This document shows positions 1-7,493 of a stretch of 63,277 nucleotides of DNA, piece after piece; position 1 is the first letter of the stretch, and each line of letters starts with the position of its first letter. The notes beneath the pieces were generated by a model. The model saw nothing but the letters and a program-made list of their open reading frames with translations. It was not told the origin of the DNA and searched no databases. The stretch is from NCBI GenBank assembly GCA_045540715.1, contig JAZQHT010000006.1, positions 1 through 63,277 of the forward strand, read 5' to 3'. The position numbers and the translations under genes are program-made. The stretch is from UMGS1279 sp045540715 (GTDB lineage Bacteria > Bacillota > Clostridia > Oscillospirales > Acutalibacteraceae).

Positions 1-2
1 CT

Positions 3-212
3 CGCCAAACTGTGAATTTGCTTAATACAATTTGTTTGGTATATCAATCTGAAAAAGATGAAATGGTTTCAAGTCGAAGTGCAAAATATTTTGAAAACAA
101 GCCTAATGTTTTGGTGAACAAACTTAAAAAATCTGGACATTGCTATTATGATAAAGAAGATTTTGATTTTTTAATAACTGAATTTAACAAAATTCTTAAT
201 ATTGATAGTTGA
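3..212 (+). CDS. alpha/beta hydrolase (esterase/lipase-like), C-terminal fragment
   Basis: The open frame runs in from the left window edge, so the N-terminus is missing; an internal GTG at 12 is not a credible start. What remains resembles the end of a serine alpha/beta hydrolase: a beta strand followed by EKDEMV, where the acid residue of the triad normally sits, and then SGHCYY, which fits the catalytic histidine. The nucleophile elbow lies outside the window, so substrate cannot be judged. A UUCG-loop terminator follows about 60 nt downstream. The family call rests on these two motifs and their spacing only. Confidence 0.6.
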   Translation, partial: RQTVNLLNTICLVYQSEKDEMVSSRSAKYFENKPNVLVNKLKKSGHCYYDKEDFDFLITEFNKILNIDS

Positions 213-269
213 TTTCAAAGAAAATTTGGTTTTTCGACCAGTTCTTTTTTGGTCAGTTGAACCAAAAAA

Positions 270-298
270 CTCTCGTTCTTCGGAACGAGAGTTTTTTT
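270..298 (+). terminator. intrinsic terminator with UUCG loop
   Basis: A 9-bp perfect stem (CTCTCGTTC/GAACGAGAG) closes a TTCG tetraloop and is followed by seven T. It ends the alpha/beta hydrolase transcript. Confidence 0.85.
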
Positions 299-300
299 AT

Positions 301-452
301 CCAAGCCGACAGGCTTGGTATATCATCACACGAAGTGTGTATTTGTGTCGGCTTGATGAAATACAAAACTAAAGTTTTGATGATATGCAACGGAATTGAT
401 GTAATAAGGGCATAGCCCGTCATTCCCCGAAGGGATATACAATGCTTCGCAT
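301..452. repeat. cluster of short palindromes in the intergenic region
   Basis: This gene-free stretch is a string of mini-hairpins: CAAGCCgacaGGCTTG, CACgaaGTG, CAAAACtaaaGTTTTG, GGGCatagCCC, CCCCgaaGGGG and AATGCttcGCATT. Several are separated by related linkers (TATATCATCA, ATGATATGCA, ATATACA). The arrangement resembles the short palindromic intergenic repeats common in clostridial genomes. No convincing ORF is present; the frame across 209-415 follows the repeats. The cluster ends at the promoter of the next lipoprotein. Confidence 0.6.
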
Positions 453-480
453 TGATTTGTTTTCGCTTTTATGCTATAAT
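452..480 (+). promoter_or_regulatory. sigma-A promoter of the lipoprotein gene at 500
   Basis: TTGATT and TATAAT are separated by 17 bp, with an extended -10 TGC. A transcript would start near 487, just before the SD-like GCGGTGAT and the ATG at 500. Confidence 0.7.
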
Positions 481-499
481 CATTTTAAGCGGTGATAAT

Positions 500-1084
500 A
501 TGAAAAAAGTAATAGGTTTATTTTGTGCTATGGTATTTGTTTTTTCTTTAACTGCTTGTGGTGGGGAGCCTAAAAATAACGTAACTACAAGTGTTAATCA
601 AACAACAAACACAAGTGAAATAACAGATTCAAGTAATATTACTACAACCTCTTCTGAAACTTCGAATATTACCTATAAAGAAGATTTAACCGAAAAATAT
701 ATACGCGAAATTGATGACGTGTATATTGAAGAATCTAAAAAAGAAGAGAATTCTTCCACCTTAAAAATTATTGAAGTTACCGATATTTATGCTGCAAAGT
801 GGGCAGATTTAGCAGATGAATATTACAACAAAATAATAAATTATGAGGGTAGCGTTACAAAAACTGAAAATTATAGTAATACTGAGGAACTACGCGCTTA
901 CGTTTCCGGTTTAAAAACAACTTTTACAACTGATTTTCAAACTAAAAGTGAAGAATATTTAAAATCTTTGCAAGATCAATATGGCATTGGTTCAATTATA
1001 GGACCGGCAATGGCAACTTACAAATACAATTTACAAAAAGAGTGGGCATTGCAAATTTTAGAAATTTACGAGCAGTTAGACTAA
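500..1084 (+). CDS. secreted lipoprotein, function unknown
   Basis: The protein (194 aa) begins MKKVIGLFCA, with a hydrophobic signal segment and the lipobox LTAC followed by GG, so it should be lipid-anchored on the outer face of the membrane. A Thr/Ser/Asn-rich linker (about residues 25-55) leads to an acidic, mostly helical domain with no motif I recognise. I chose the ATG at 500 over the longer frame at 452 because it begins the signal peptide, has an SD-like sequence and follows a good promoter. It is monocistronic as far as I can see. Confidence 0.8.
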   Translation: MKKVIGLFCAMVFVFSLTACGGEPKNNVTTSVNQTTNTSEITDSSNITTTSSETSNITYKEDLTEKYIREIDDVYIEESKKEENSSTLKIIEVTDIYAAKWADLADEYYNKIINYEGSVTKTENYSNTEELRAYVSGLKTTFTTDFQTKSEEYLKSLQDQYGIGSIIGPAMATYKYNLQKEWALQILEIYEQLD

Positions 1085-1115
1085 AAGTACTGCAATAACC
1101 AAAATTTAAAAACAG

Positions 1116-1144
1116 TTGCACTAACTAAAACTATATGATATAAT
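1116..1144 (+). promoter_or_regulatory. sigma-A promoter of the zinc-ribbon/AQ-repeat gene
   Basis: TTGCAC and TATAAT are separated by 17 bp, with TGA forming an extended -10. It lies 36 bp before the ATG at 1180. Confidence 0.7.
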
Positions 1145-1179
1145 TAGCACAACAAATTATAAAGTTTGGGGATATATTT

Positions 1180-2316
1180 ATGAAAAACTTTTGTGGCAAA
1201 TGCGGTTCAAAAATAGATCAAAACTTTGGGCTTTGTCCTAAATGCGACCAAGATAAAATCCAAGCTATAATTGCACAGGCAAATGCTAGAGCACAAGCTC
1301 AGGCTCAGGCTCAGGCTCAGGCTCAAGCACAAGCACAGGCTCAAGCACAGGCACAAGCTCAAGCTGTACCTGTAGCGGTTGCAACAAAGCCGGTAGCACA
1401 ACCCGTTGTTATGGTACAACCCGTTGTTAAAAAAGCACCCAAAAAACCTAAATCTTCAAAACTTACAACAACAATTACTGTGCTTTTATCTATATTCTTG
1501 TTTTTTACCACAATGTTTTCAGTTTTAATTTTTAACGTTAGAAACACTTTAGAACGCGAAACCGTTGAAAAGGTTTTAGAAGAAGTTAAAATTGTTGATA
1601 TTATTAAAGAAGTTGACGGCAAAAAGAATCTTAAAGAATTCTACGAATATATGTATCAAAACTATGATGTACAACTTAGTGACAGCAAACTTGAAACCTT
1701 TTTAAACAAATCTTCAATTAAAGAATTTTTAGCTAAGAAAATTTCAAATTTTAGTGATGATATTTTTGAAGGTGAAGGCGAACTTACCATTAGCAAAGAT
1801 GAAATTATAGATTTACTTGAAGACAATTCTAATTTAATTTATAAAAAGTTTAACGTAAGATTAAGTAGTTATCAGGTAGAAAACATTGCCAACCATATTA
1901 TGGATGGTGAGGATGAAATTGAAATTGATTTAAGTGAATTAGAAGCTGAAGAAAAAAGCGTTATTTACGTAGTAAGCGTTGGTTTTTCTTATACTTTAAT
2001 GTACATATTTATTGCTTTAAGTATAATTATGATAGTAATTATGATTAAAAATAATTATCTACAAGCATTTAAGGGCATTGGTATAGACTTTACAATTATA
2101 GGTGGCTTTGGTAGTTTATTAGCTTTAATATTCTCGCTTTCTCCGGTTTGGAACGTTATTTCTGAAAGCGCATTTATAGTTGCAATTTTAGGTAGTATAA
2201 TTAAAGTAACCTCAACCGTTAGCATTGTGCTTTTAGTTGTTGGTGTATTATTACTAGTAGCACGTGGAGTAATTTTAAAAATTACAAATAAAAAACAACC
2301 AACAGCAAACGCATAA
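1180..2316 (+). CDS. zinc-ribbon membrane protein with Ala-Gln repeat
   Basis: The protein has 378 aa. Residues 5-23 form a double-CxxC zinc ribbon (CGKCGSKI...CPKC). Residues 38-61 are twelve Ala-Gln units encoded by alternating GCT/GCA and CAG/CAA codons at 1291-1362. A Pro/Val/Lys linker, a membrane segment near residues 95-117, an acidic soluble domain (about 125-260), and three C-terminal membrane segments follow. The architecture suggests a membrane protein with a cytosolic zinc-binding tail. It is the first of four zinc-ribbon proteins in the first 8 kb. Function is unknown. Confidence 0.8.
   Translation: MKNFCGKCGSKIDQNFGLCPKCDQDKIQAIIAQANARAQAQAQAQAQAQAQAQAQAQAQAQAVPVAVATKPVAQPVVMVQPVVKKAPKKPKSSKLTTTITVLLSIFLFFTTMFSVLIFNVRNTLERETVEKVLEEVKIVDIIKEVDGKKNLKEFYEYMYQNYDVQLSDSKLETFLNKSSIKEFLAKKISNFSDDIFEGEGELTISKDEIIDLLEDNSNLIYKKFNVRLSSYQVENIANHIMDGEDEIEIDLSELEAEEKSVIYVVSVGFSYTLMYIFIALSIIMIVIMIKNNYLQAFKGIGIDFTIIGGFGSLLALIFSLSPVWNVISESAFIVAILGSIIKVTSTVSIVLLVVGVLLLVARGVILKITNKKQPTANA
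1291..1362 (+). repeat. tandem 6-bp Ala-Gln coding repeat
   Basis: Twelve consecutive GCN-CAR hexamers encode an (Ala-Gln)12 tract. Mixed synonymous codons break up perfect identity, so this is a moderately stable coding microsatellite that could vary in length between strains. Confidence 0.9.
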
Positions 2317-2325
2317 TGAATTTTT

Positions 2326-2356
2326 AAAGCACCTCAAACGAGGTGCTTTTATTTTT
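2326..2356 (+). terminator. intrinsic terminator
   Basis: A 10-bp stem AAAGCACCTC/GAGGTGCTTT with a 4-nt loop is followed by a T-rich tract after the zinc-ribbon gene. Confidence 0.85.
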
Positions 2357-2428
2357 ATATTGTTGAAAAAAATATATACTTATGTTATTATAAATAAAAA
2401 TTAATGTATTTAAAAAGAGGCTTTGTTT

Positions 2429-3460
2429 ATGTCTGAAAATACTAAAGTAAAAAGCAAATTTAAAGCTTTAAAAATTATAGGCATTATTCTTGCAGTATTA
2501 ATTTTATTTTTTGCGGTTATTAATATTATACCTCCCCAAAAGAATATAGAAACCAACCCTTTTATCGTTGAAAAGGAAGCACTTCCTATGATTGCTGCAC
2601 ATAGAGGCGGTAGTTTAAACAATCCCGAAAATACTATGCTTGCTTTTTCTGAAGCAGTTAATACTATTGGCGTTGATATTATTGAAAGCGATTTATATTT
2701 AACCAAAGACGGTTATTTGGTTTATAATCACGATGAATATATTGATACTACTTGCAACGTTAACGGCGATATATCTTTAGAAGAAGTTACAAAACTGTGT
2801 GAAGACGAAACAAAACGCCATTACATAAAAGATATGACTTTAGCTGAACTTGAAGAGTATAATTTTGGTTACTATTTTACTGATAAAAATGGCAAACGTA
2901 TTTATAAAGACATTACCAATATTAAAGAAAAGGGTCTTCAAATTGCTACAGCTGAAGAACTTTTTGAAAGATTTTACGAAAGCCACCCAAATTTAAAATT
3001 CATTGTAGAAATTAAAGATGCAGGCGAGCGTGGTATTAAAGCTTGTAAGATTTTATCTGATATTTTAAATAAATACCCAAATTATAAAGACAACATTGTT
3101 ATTGGCACCTTTAACGACGAAATTGAAAAAGAATTAAAAAATAATTATCCACACTTAATGCGTGGGGCATCTACAGGGGCTGCAGCAAAGTTTGTAATAA
3201 CACAGTATTTAGGTGTAAATATTTTTGATAACGGTGATTTTGCTTGTTTGCAAATACCACTTTCTTACGACGTTGGTATTACCGTTCCGCTTGATAAACA
3301 AACACTTATTGACAGAGCACACAGAAGAAATATTGCGGTTCAATATTGGACGATAAATGATGCAGATGAAATGCGTATGCTAATTGAAATGGGTGTTGAT
3401 TGCATTATGACCGACGATCCTGTGCTTTTAAAAGAGGTATTAAAAGAATATGAAAAATAA
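2429..3460 (+). CDS. membrane-anchored glycerophosphodiester phosphodiesterase
   Basis: The enzyme should hydrolyse glycerophosphodiesters to glycerol 3-phosphate and an alcohol. The 343-aa protein has one N-terminal membrane segment (about residues 11-33), then the GDPD signature: HRGG...NPENT, the E-x-D pair in IIESDLYLTKDG, and YNHDEY. Near the C-terminus come QYWTIND and DCIMTDDP, as expected at the end of the TIM barrel. The ATG at 2429 is preferred over TTG 2423 because AAAGAGG lies 8 nt upstream. A small membrane protein gene overlaps its last 11 nt, so the two are probably translated together. Confidence 0.9.
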   Translation: MSENTKVKSKFKALKIIGIILAVLILFFAVINIIPPQKNIETNPFIVEKEALPMIAAHRGGSLNNPENTMLAFSEAVNTIGVDIIESDLYLTKDGYLVYNHDEYIDTTCNVNGDISLEEVTKLCEDETKRHYIKDMTLAELEEYNFGYYFTDKNGKRIYKDITNIKEKGLQIATAEELFERFYESHPNLKFIVEIKDAGERGIKACKILSDILNKYPNYKDNIVIGTFNDEIEKELKNNYPHLMRGASTGAAAKFVITQYLGVNIFDNGDFACLQIPLSYDVGITVPLDKQTLIDRAHRRNIAVQYWTINDADEMRMLIEMGVDCIMTDDPVLLKEVLKEYEK

Positions 3461-3800
3461 AGCAGGAGAAAAAACAAAGAACAATAAAACTAAATTAGTA
3501 ATGTTTATTCTTGCAGTTATAATTTTTGTTTTAAGCTTTGCAGTTTTTATTTACGGACTTAACGATTTAAACGCTTCCTTTAAAGCGCTCGAAAACCCTG
3601 AAAACAAAACCGCACTAAGCTACTTTGGTATGGGCTGGGGTTTAGGAATTGGACTATCGTTTATTTGCCCATTTGGTTTAATGTTTTCAATTATTAGTTC
3701 TAAAATGAACGATAATTTAAAACTAAAAGGCATATCTTACGTTTTAATTATTTTAAATGCATTATTACTTGTTTTTGCAAACGTAGTGTTTTTTATCTAA
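3450..3800 (+). CDS. small three-helix membrane protein
   Basis: The protein has 116 aa, with a Lys/Asn-rich N-terminus and hydrophobic segments at about residues 16-37, 60-80 and 92-115. I recognise no family. Its start overlaps the end of the GDPD gene by 11 nt and it is followed after 16 nt by a zinc-ribbon gene, so it is probably in one operon with both. Confidence 0.65.
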   Translation: MKNKAGEKTKNNKTKLVMFILAVIIFVLSFAVFIYGLNDLNASFKALENPENKTALSYFGMGWGLGIGLSFICPFGLMFSIISSKMNDNLKLKGISYVLIILNALLLVFANVVFFI

Positions 3801-3816
3801 AAAGGGAGAGATTTTA

Positions 3817-4344
3817 ATGTCAACTAAATTTTGCGTACAATGTGGTAATCTGTTAGATTCTAACACAGTGTTTTGTCCTGTGTGCGGCACAAAACAAACA
3901 CAGCCAACCTATACACCACCGCCGCCACCGCTTGTTGGAAATCAAACAACATATTCACCATATTCAAGCTATAACCAATCACAGTATTACGACCCCTACG
4001 CACCCAAACCTATAAGTACCAAAAGTAAGGTGTTGGGTGGCATAGGCTTAGGTTTATCTATTTTTGGTCTAGTTGTTTCAATTATAATGTTTATTTATTC
4101 AATGGCGGCCTTAGAGCTAGATTCTTCATCATATTATTATGATTCTTCGGCAACCGTTATGGCAACAATAGTAATTGTTTATTCGATAATATTTATGGCT
4201 GCTTCAATTATTGGCTTAGTTTTTAGCAATATTGCTCGTAACGATGGTAATCTTTCGGGGCTTACAAAAACCGGTAAGGTGTTAGGCACAATTGGAATTA
4301 TTGTTTTTTGTATAGCAATTGTTTTTTCTATGGGAAGCCTTTAA
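3817..4344 (+). CDS. zinc-ribbon membrane protein (DUF4190-like)
   Basis: The 175-aa protein starts with a double-CxxC ribbon (FCVQCGNLL...FCPVCG), continues with a Pro/Tyr/Ser-rich linker (about residues 28-65), and ends in two or three membrane segments. SKVLGGIGLGLSIFGLV and LVFSNIARNDGNLSG resemble small DUF4190-type membrane modules. It is a clear paralogue of the next gene, sharing these two motifs. SD AAGGGAGAG lies before the ATG. The metal-binding role is inferred from cysteine spacing; physiological function is unknown. Confidence 0.8.
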   Translation: MSTKFCVQCGNLLDSNTVFCPVCGTKQTQPTYTPPPPPLVGNQTTYSPYSSYNQSQYYDPYAPKPISTKSKVLGGIGLGLSIFGLVVSIIMFIYSMAALELDSSSYYYDSSATVMATIVIVYSIIFMAASIIGLVFSNIARNDGNLSGLTKTGKVLGTIGIIVFCIAIVFSMGSL

Positions 4345-4474
4345 TAAATAGAGCATAAAAAATAAATATATTAATATAATTAAATAAAAAAGATACGTTT
4401 TATTTTTTACTTGCTAAATAAAATAAGTTATGATATCATTAATAAAGAATCTATATGGAATGAGGAGATTTTAA

Positions 4475-5041
4475 ATGGATAATCAAGTAGTAAACAAATT
4501 TTGTGTTAATTGCGGCCAGGCTTTAGAAAACGGCGCAGCTTTCTGTGCATCTTGCGGCGCAAAGGTTGAACAACCTGCAGCTCCCGTAGCTCCCGTAGCT
4601 CCAGTTGCCCCCGTTGCCCCCGTTGCACCTGTTGTACCGGTTGCTCCAGTTACTCCTGTTGCCCCTGTATATAATCCTTACGTTCAACAAGGCCCTTCTA
4701 CAAAAAGTAAAATATTAGGTGGCATTGGTTTAGGCCTATCTATTTTTGGTATGATTTTAGCTTTCGTATTATTTATTAATATGATTGAAGTATTAGAAGT
4801 TTTAGATGATTTAAGCTTCTTTGGTTATTATTTAATTGATGACGTTGTAATTCCTTGCTTTATTCTTACTTTATGCTTTATGCCTGCTTCAATTTTAGGT
4901 ATTGTTTTCTCAAGCAGCGCACGTAATGATGGTAATACTTCAGCAATAACCATGGTTGGTAAAATCTTAGGTATTATTTCCACCGTTCTTTTTGGTATCA
5001 TTGCTTTCTTCTGCATCATCGCATTAGGTATTGCAGGCTAA
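4475..5041 (+). CDS. zinc-ribbon membrane protein with Pro-Val repeat
   Basis: The 188-aa protein has a double-CxxC ribbon (FCVNCGQAL...FCASCG), then a linker of repeated APV units (about residues 34-65), and membrane segments containing SKILGGIGLGLSIFGMI and VFSSSARNDGN. It matches the preceding protein over these segments, indicating tandem duplication with divergence of the low-complexity linker. An AT-rich 130-bp gap and its own GAGGAG Shine-Dalgarno suggest separate expression. Function is unknown. Confidence 0.8.
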   Translation: MDNQVVNKFCVNCGQALENGAAFCASCGAKVEQPAAPVAPVAPVAPVAPVAPVVPVAPVTPVAPVYNPYVQQGPSTKSKILGGIGLGLSIFGMILAFVLFINMIEVLEVLDDLSFFGYYLIDDVVIPCFILTLCFMPASILGIVFSSSARNDGNTSAITMVGKILGIISTVLFGIIAFFCIIALGIAG

Positions 5042-5056
5042 TAAATAAAAACATAA

Positions 5057-5092
5057 AAGTCCCTAAACTTAGGTTTGGGGACTTATTTTTTT
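5057..5092 (+). terminator. intrinsic terminator
   Basis: A 12-bp stem (AAGTCCCTAAAC pairing with GTTTGGGGACTT, including a G-U pair) is followed by a long T tract. Confidence 0.8.
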
Positions 5093-5100
5093 AGTTTTTA

Positions 5101-5129
5101 TTGCCAGTTATTTTTTTGTATGATATAAT
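5101..5129 (+). promoter_or_regulatory. sigma-A promoter of the amidohydrolase/HAD/isochorismatase operon
   Basis: TTGCCA and TATAAT are separated by 17 bp, with TGA before the -10, about 30 bp upstream of the amidohydrolase ATG. Confidence 0.7.
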
Positions 5130-5158
5130 ATTAAAAAACTATATAAGGTTAAAATAAT

Positions 5159-5938
5159 ATGAAGTTTGATATTATAGATTTTCACACTCATCCGTTTATT
5201 AAAGAAAATAACAATATATGCTCGCATAAAAGCCATTTAAATATGGATTCTTCCACCGTAATTGAAATTTGCAAAAATTTAGGTGTTAGTAAAATTTGTG
5301 GCTCTGTAATTGAGTTTTCGGGTGAGAAAAAGGGTTTTGATAAAATTCTTGCCAATAATAACGAGGCGTTAAAGCTTAAAGAAATTTATGGCGATTTTTA
5401 TATACCAGGTTTTCATATTAGCCCCGATTTTGTAGAAGAATCTTTAAACGAAATTAAGCGTATGAAAAACCTTGGTGTAAACCTAATTGGTGAACTTGTG
5501 CCTTATGCAGATAATTGGCAAAAAGGCTATAACTCGGCTGAGTTTGACGAACTTTTAAATGCTGCCGCAAAGCAAAATATGATAGTTAGCTTTCACTCGA
5601 TGGATAACGACGCTATGGATGAAATGGTTAAAAAGCATAAAGACCTTATATTTGTTGCGGCACACCCCGGCGAATATAACGATTTAATGCGCCATATTGA
5701 AAGGCTAAAATATAGCGAAAACTATTATTTAGATATTTCGGGCTATGGTATTTTTAGGCACGGGGCTTTAAAACGTATTGTTGATAGTTTTGGCGAAGAC
5801 CGTGTTTTATTTGGTTCAGATTATCCAACCTGCAATATGGGTATGTACGTTGGTGGTGTAATTAACGATAATCTTTTAACCGATACCCAAAAAGAAAAAA
5901 TATTATCTTTAAATGCAAAAAAACTTTTAAAATTATAG
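5159..5938 (+). CDS. amidohydrolase-2 family metal-dependent hydrolase
   Basis: The 259-aa protein has the amidohydrolase-type TIM-barrel signature: DFHTHPF at residues 7-13 for the metal-binding HxH, SFHSMD mid-protein, VAAHPGEY for a later metal histidine, and LFGSDYPTC with the conserved catalytic/metal Asp. The family includes TIM-barrel hydrolases and decarboxylases, and the substrate cannot be read from sequence. It starts a compact operon with a HAD phosphatase 9 nt downstream and an isochorismatase-type hydrolase. Confidence 0.8.
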   Translation: MKFDIIDFHTHPFIKENNNICSHKSHLNMDSSTVIEICKNLGVSKICGSVIEFSGEKKGFDKILANNNEALKLKEIYGDFYIPGFHISPDFVEESLNEIKRMKNLGVNLIGELVPYADNWQKGYNSAEFDELLNAAAKQNMIVSFHSMDNDAMDEMVKKHKDLIFVAAHPGEYNDLMRHIERLKYSENYYLDISGYGIFRHGALKRIVDSFGEDRVLFGSDYPTCNMGMYVGGVINDNLLTDTQKEKILSLNAKKLLKL

Positions 5939-5947
5939 AGGCAAAAT

Positions 5948-6589
5948 ATGAAAACTTATTTATTCGATTTTGATGGCACGCTTGTTGATTCAATGCCAAA
6001 GTTCATTTCATCTGTATTAAGAATTTTAGATGAAGAGAATATAAAGTATGGTGATGACATAGTTAAAATTGTTACACCGCTTGGTGTTTTAGGTACTGCA
6101 AAATATTTTATTACTTTAGGCGTTAAGCTATCCGTAGAAGAAATTGTTGAAAAAATGAAAATCTATATGAGCTATGCTTATTGTTATGAAATTGAAGCTA
6201 AAGAAAACGTTGTAGAAACAATTAAAACTTTAAAAGCAAATGGAGCAAATTTGAATATTTTAACGGCAAGTCCGCACGTAACGTTAGATCCGTGCTTAAA
6301 GCGCATAGGCATTTATGATTTATTTACAAACGTTTGGTCTTGTGACGATTTTAATACAACAAAAGCAAACCCCGAAATTTATAAAATGGTGGCAGAAAAG
6401 TTAAATACCACTGTTGATAAAGTTTTATTTGTTGACGATAACTATAATGCAGATAAAACTGCTAAAGAAGCAGGTATGAAGGTTTGCGGTATTTACGATG
6501 ATTCTTCAAAAGATTATATTGAAGAAATAAAATCGGTTGCCGATTTTTACATTTACGATTTTAAAGAAATTTTAGAAATTGATTTTTAG
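5948..6589 (+). CDS. HAD-superfamily hydrolase (phosphoglycolate phosphatase-like)
   Basis: The 213-aa protein opens with the HAD motif I FDFDGTLVDS, with nucleophile Asp7 and Asp9. Motif II is the Thr in NILTASPH, and motif IV is VLFVDDNYNAD. A helical cap lies between motifs I and II, as in phosphoglycolate phosphatase-type members. Spacing to both neighbours is under 10 nt, so it belongs to the same operon. The phosphorylated substrate is unknown. Confidence 0.85.
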   Translation: MKTYLFDFDGTLVDSMPKFISSVLRILDEENIKYGDDIVKIVTPLGVLGTAKYFITLGVKLSVEEIVEKMKIYMSYAYCYEIEAKENVVETIKTLKANGANLNILTASPHVTLDPCLKRIGIYDLFTNVWSCDDFNTTKANPEIYKMVAEKLNTTVDKVLFVDDNYNADKTAKEAGMKVCGIYDDSSKDYIEEIKSVADFYIYDFKEILEIDF

Positions 6590-6598
6590 GTGAAAAAT

Positions 6599-7123
6599 AT
6601 GAAGCACTTTTTAGTAGTTGTTGATATACAAAACGATTTTGTTGACGGGGCGCTTGGCACTAAAGAAGCCGAGGCTATAATAAATAATGCTGCACAAGTA
6701 ATAAAAGAGCATAACGGCGAAATTATTGTAACTTACGACACCCATTTTGAAGATTATTTAAACACTTTGGAGGGTGCAAAGTTACCCGTAACACATTGTG
6801 TTAAAAATACTAGCGGCTGGCAATTAAACGAAAAAATAGAAGCCGCTTTGCAAAATAAAGAATATACTAAATTAGAAAAGCTAACCTTTGGTTCAACTAA
6901 ACTTCCTAATATAATAAAGGAAAAAGCAGGGGATGAAGACTTTGACGTTACCTTAATCGGTCTTTGCACCGATATATGCGTTGTGTCAAACGCCTTAATT
7001 TTAAAGGCAAACTTTTTTGAAAAAGAGATTAACGTAATAGAAAATTGTTGCGCAGGCGTAACAGTAGAAAGCCATAACGCCGCAATTACAACAATGAAAA
7101 TGTGCCAAATTAATATAAAATAA
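6599..7123 (+). CDS. isochorismatase-family cysteine hydrolase (nicotinamidase-like)
   Basis: The 174-aa protein carries the expected triad for this family: Asp9 in VVDIQNDF, Lys94 in EKLTFGS, and Cys127 in GLCTDICVVSNAL. Length is typical. Nicotinamide deamidation is a plausible activity, but isochorismatase-fold amidases are diverse, so I leave the substrate open. I prefer ATG 6599 to GTG 6590 because AGGTGA is then correctly spaced. It is the last gene of the operon starting at 5159 and ends at a bidirectional terminator. Confidence 0.8.
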   Translation: MKHFLVVVDIQNDFVDGALGTKEAEAIINNAAQVIKEHNGEIIVTYDTHFEDYLNTLEGAKLPVTHCVKNTSGWQLNEKIEAALQNKEYTKLEKLTFGSTKLPNIIKEKAGDEDFDVTLIGLCTDICVVSNALILKANFFEKEINVIENCCAGVTVESHNAAITTMKMCQINIK

Positions 7124-7124
7124 T

Positions 7125-7156
7125 AAAAGCCGCTAATTAGCGGCTTTTAATTTTTG
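7125..7156. terminator. bidirectional terminator shared by convergent genes
   Basis: AAAAGCCGCTAATTAGCGGCTTTT is a perfect palindrome with A and T flanks. It serves the isochorismatase gene on + and overlaps the last codons of the XRE gene on -. Confidence 0.8.
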
Positions 7157-7367
7157 GTGGAGTTAAATTGTTTGATATCCCTATAACATAATCAGCTGAA
7201 ACATTGTAAAACTGACACAACTTTGCTAAATCATCAATTTTTAATTCGGCTCTGCCGGCTTCTATGTGATTATAACCTTGTTGTGATTTATTTAGAATTT
7301 TGCCAATGTCTGCTTGAGTTAAGTCGCGGTCTTCTCTTAAATTTCTTAAGCGTGTTCTATAGTCCAT
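7137..7367 (-). CDS. XRE-family helix-turn-helix repressor
   Basis: The 76-aa protein is a single HTH_3 domain: YRTRLRNLREDRDLTQADIG, then KSQQGYNHIEAGRAELKIDDLAKLCQFYNVSADYVIG, typical of Cro/C1-type regulators. ATG 7367 fits a GGAAGGGTGG Shine-Dalgarno better than GTG 7376. It is divergent from the zinc-ribbon gene at 7494. Two perfect copies of ATACTCA-N5-TGAGTAT lie between them and overlap both promoters. I infer that it represses its own gene and the divergent one, perhaps in response to the condition the zinc-ribbon protein serves. Confidence 0.88.
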   Translation of the reverse strand: MDYRTRLRNLREDRDLTQADIGKILNKSQQGYNHIEAGRAELKIDDLAKLCQFYNVSADYVIGISNNLTPPKIKSR

Positions 7368-7403
7368 AAAAGCCACCCTTCCTTATTAGTATGGCTTTAT
7401 TTT

Positions 7404-7432
7404 ATTATACTCATAAGTTGAGTATTGACAAA
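7404..7432 (-). promoter_or_regulatory. divergent promoter of the XRE gene
   Basis: On the minus strand TATAAT (7404-7409) lies 16-17 bp from TTGTCA/TTTGTC. Operator 1 overlaps its -10 and spacer, so autorepression is expected. Confidence 0.65.
7407..7425. promoter_or_regulatory. operator 1: ATACTCA-N5-TGAGTAT
   Basis: A perfect 7-bp inverted repeat with a 5-bp spacer. It overlaps the -10 of the XRE promoter and touches the -35 of the divergent promoter. Confidence 0.8.
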
Positions 7433-7453
7433 TACTCAAACATTGAGTATAAT
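7425..7453 (+). promoter_or_regulatory. consensus promoter of the zinc-ribbon gene at 7494
   Basis: A perfect TTGACA and perfect TATAAT are separated by 17 bp. Operator 1 abuts the -35 and operator 2 covers the spacer and the start of the -10, so a bound repressor would block polymerase. Confidence 0.85.
7432..7450. promoter_or_regulatory. operator 2: ATACTCA-N5-TGAGTAT
   Basis: Second perfect copy of the operator, 25 bp centre-to-centre from the first, overlapping the spacer and -10 of the zinc-ribbon promoter. Confidence 0.8.
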
Positions 7454-7493
7454 AAACGTATTAAATGTAGTTAAAACTAGAAAGGTGACGAAA

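Noticed and set aside
209..415. 68-codon plus-strand ORF after the alpha/beta hydrolase
   Set aside because: It runs through a terminator and a palindrome cluster, has no SD, and its sequence follows the repeats.
1291..1362. Short regular repeat that might suggest a CRISPR array
   Set aside because: The 6-bp units have no spacers and encode Ala-Gln in frame in a zinc-ribbon gene.
1207..1622. Two minus-strand ORFs opposite the Ala-Gln repeat
   Set aside because: They are low-complexity Leu/Ser-rich shadows of the repeat and its downstream gene, with no SD.
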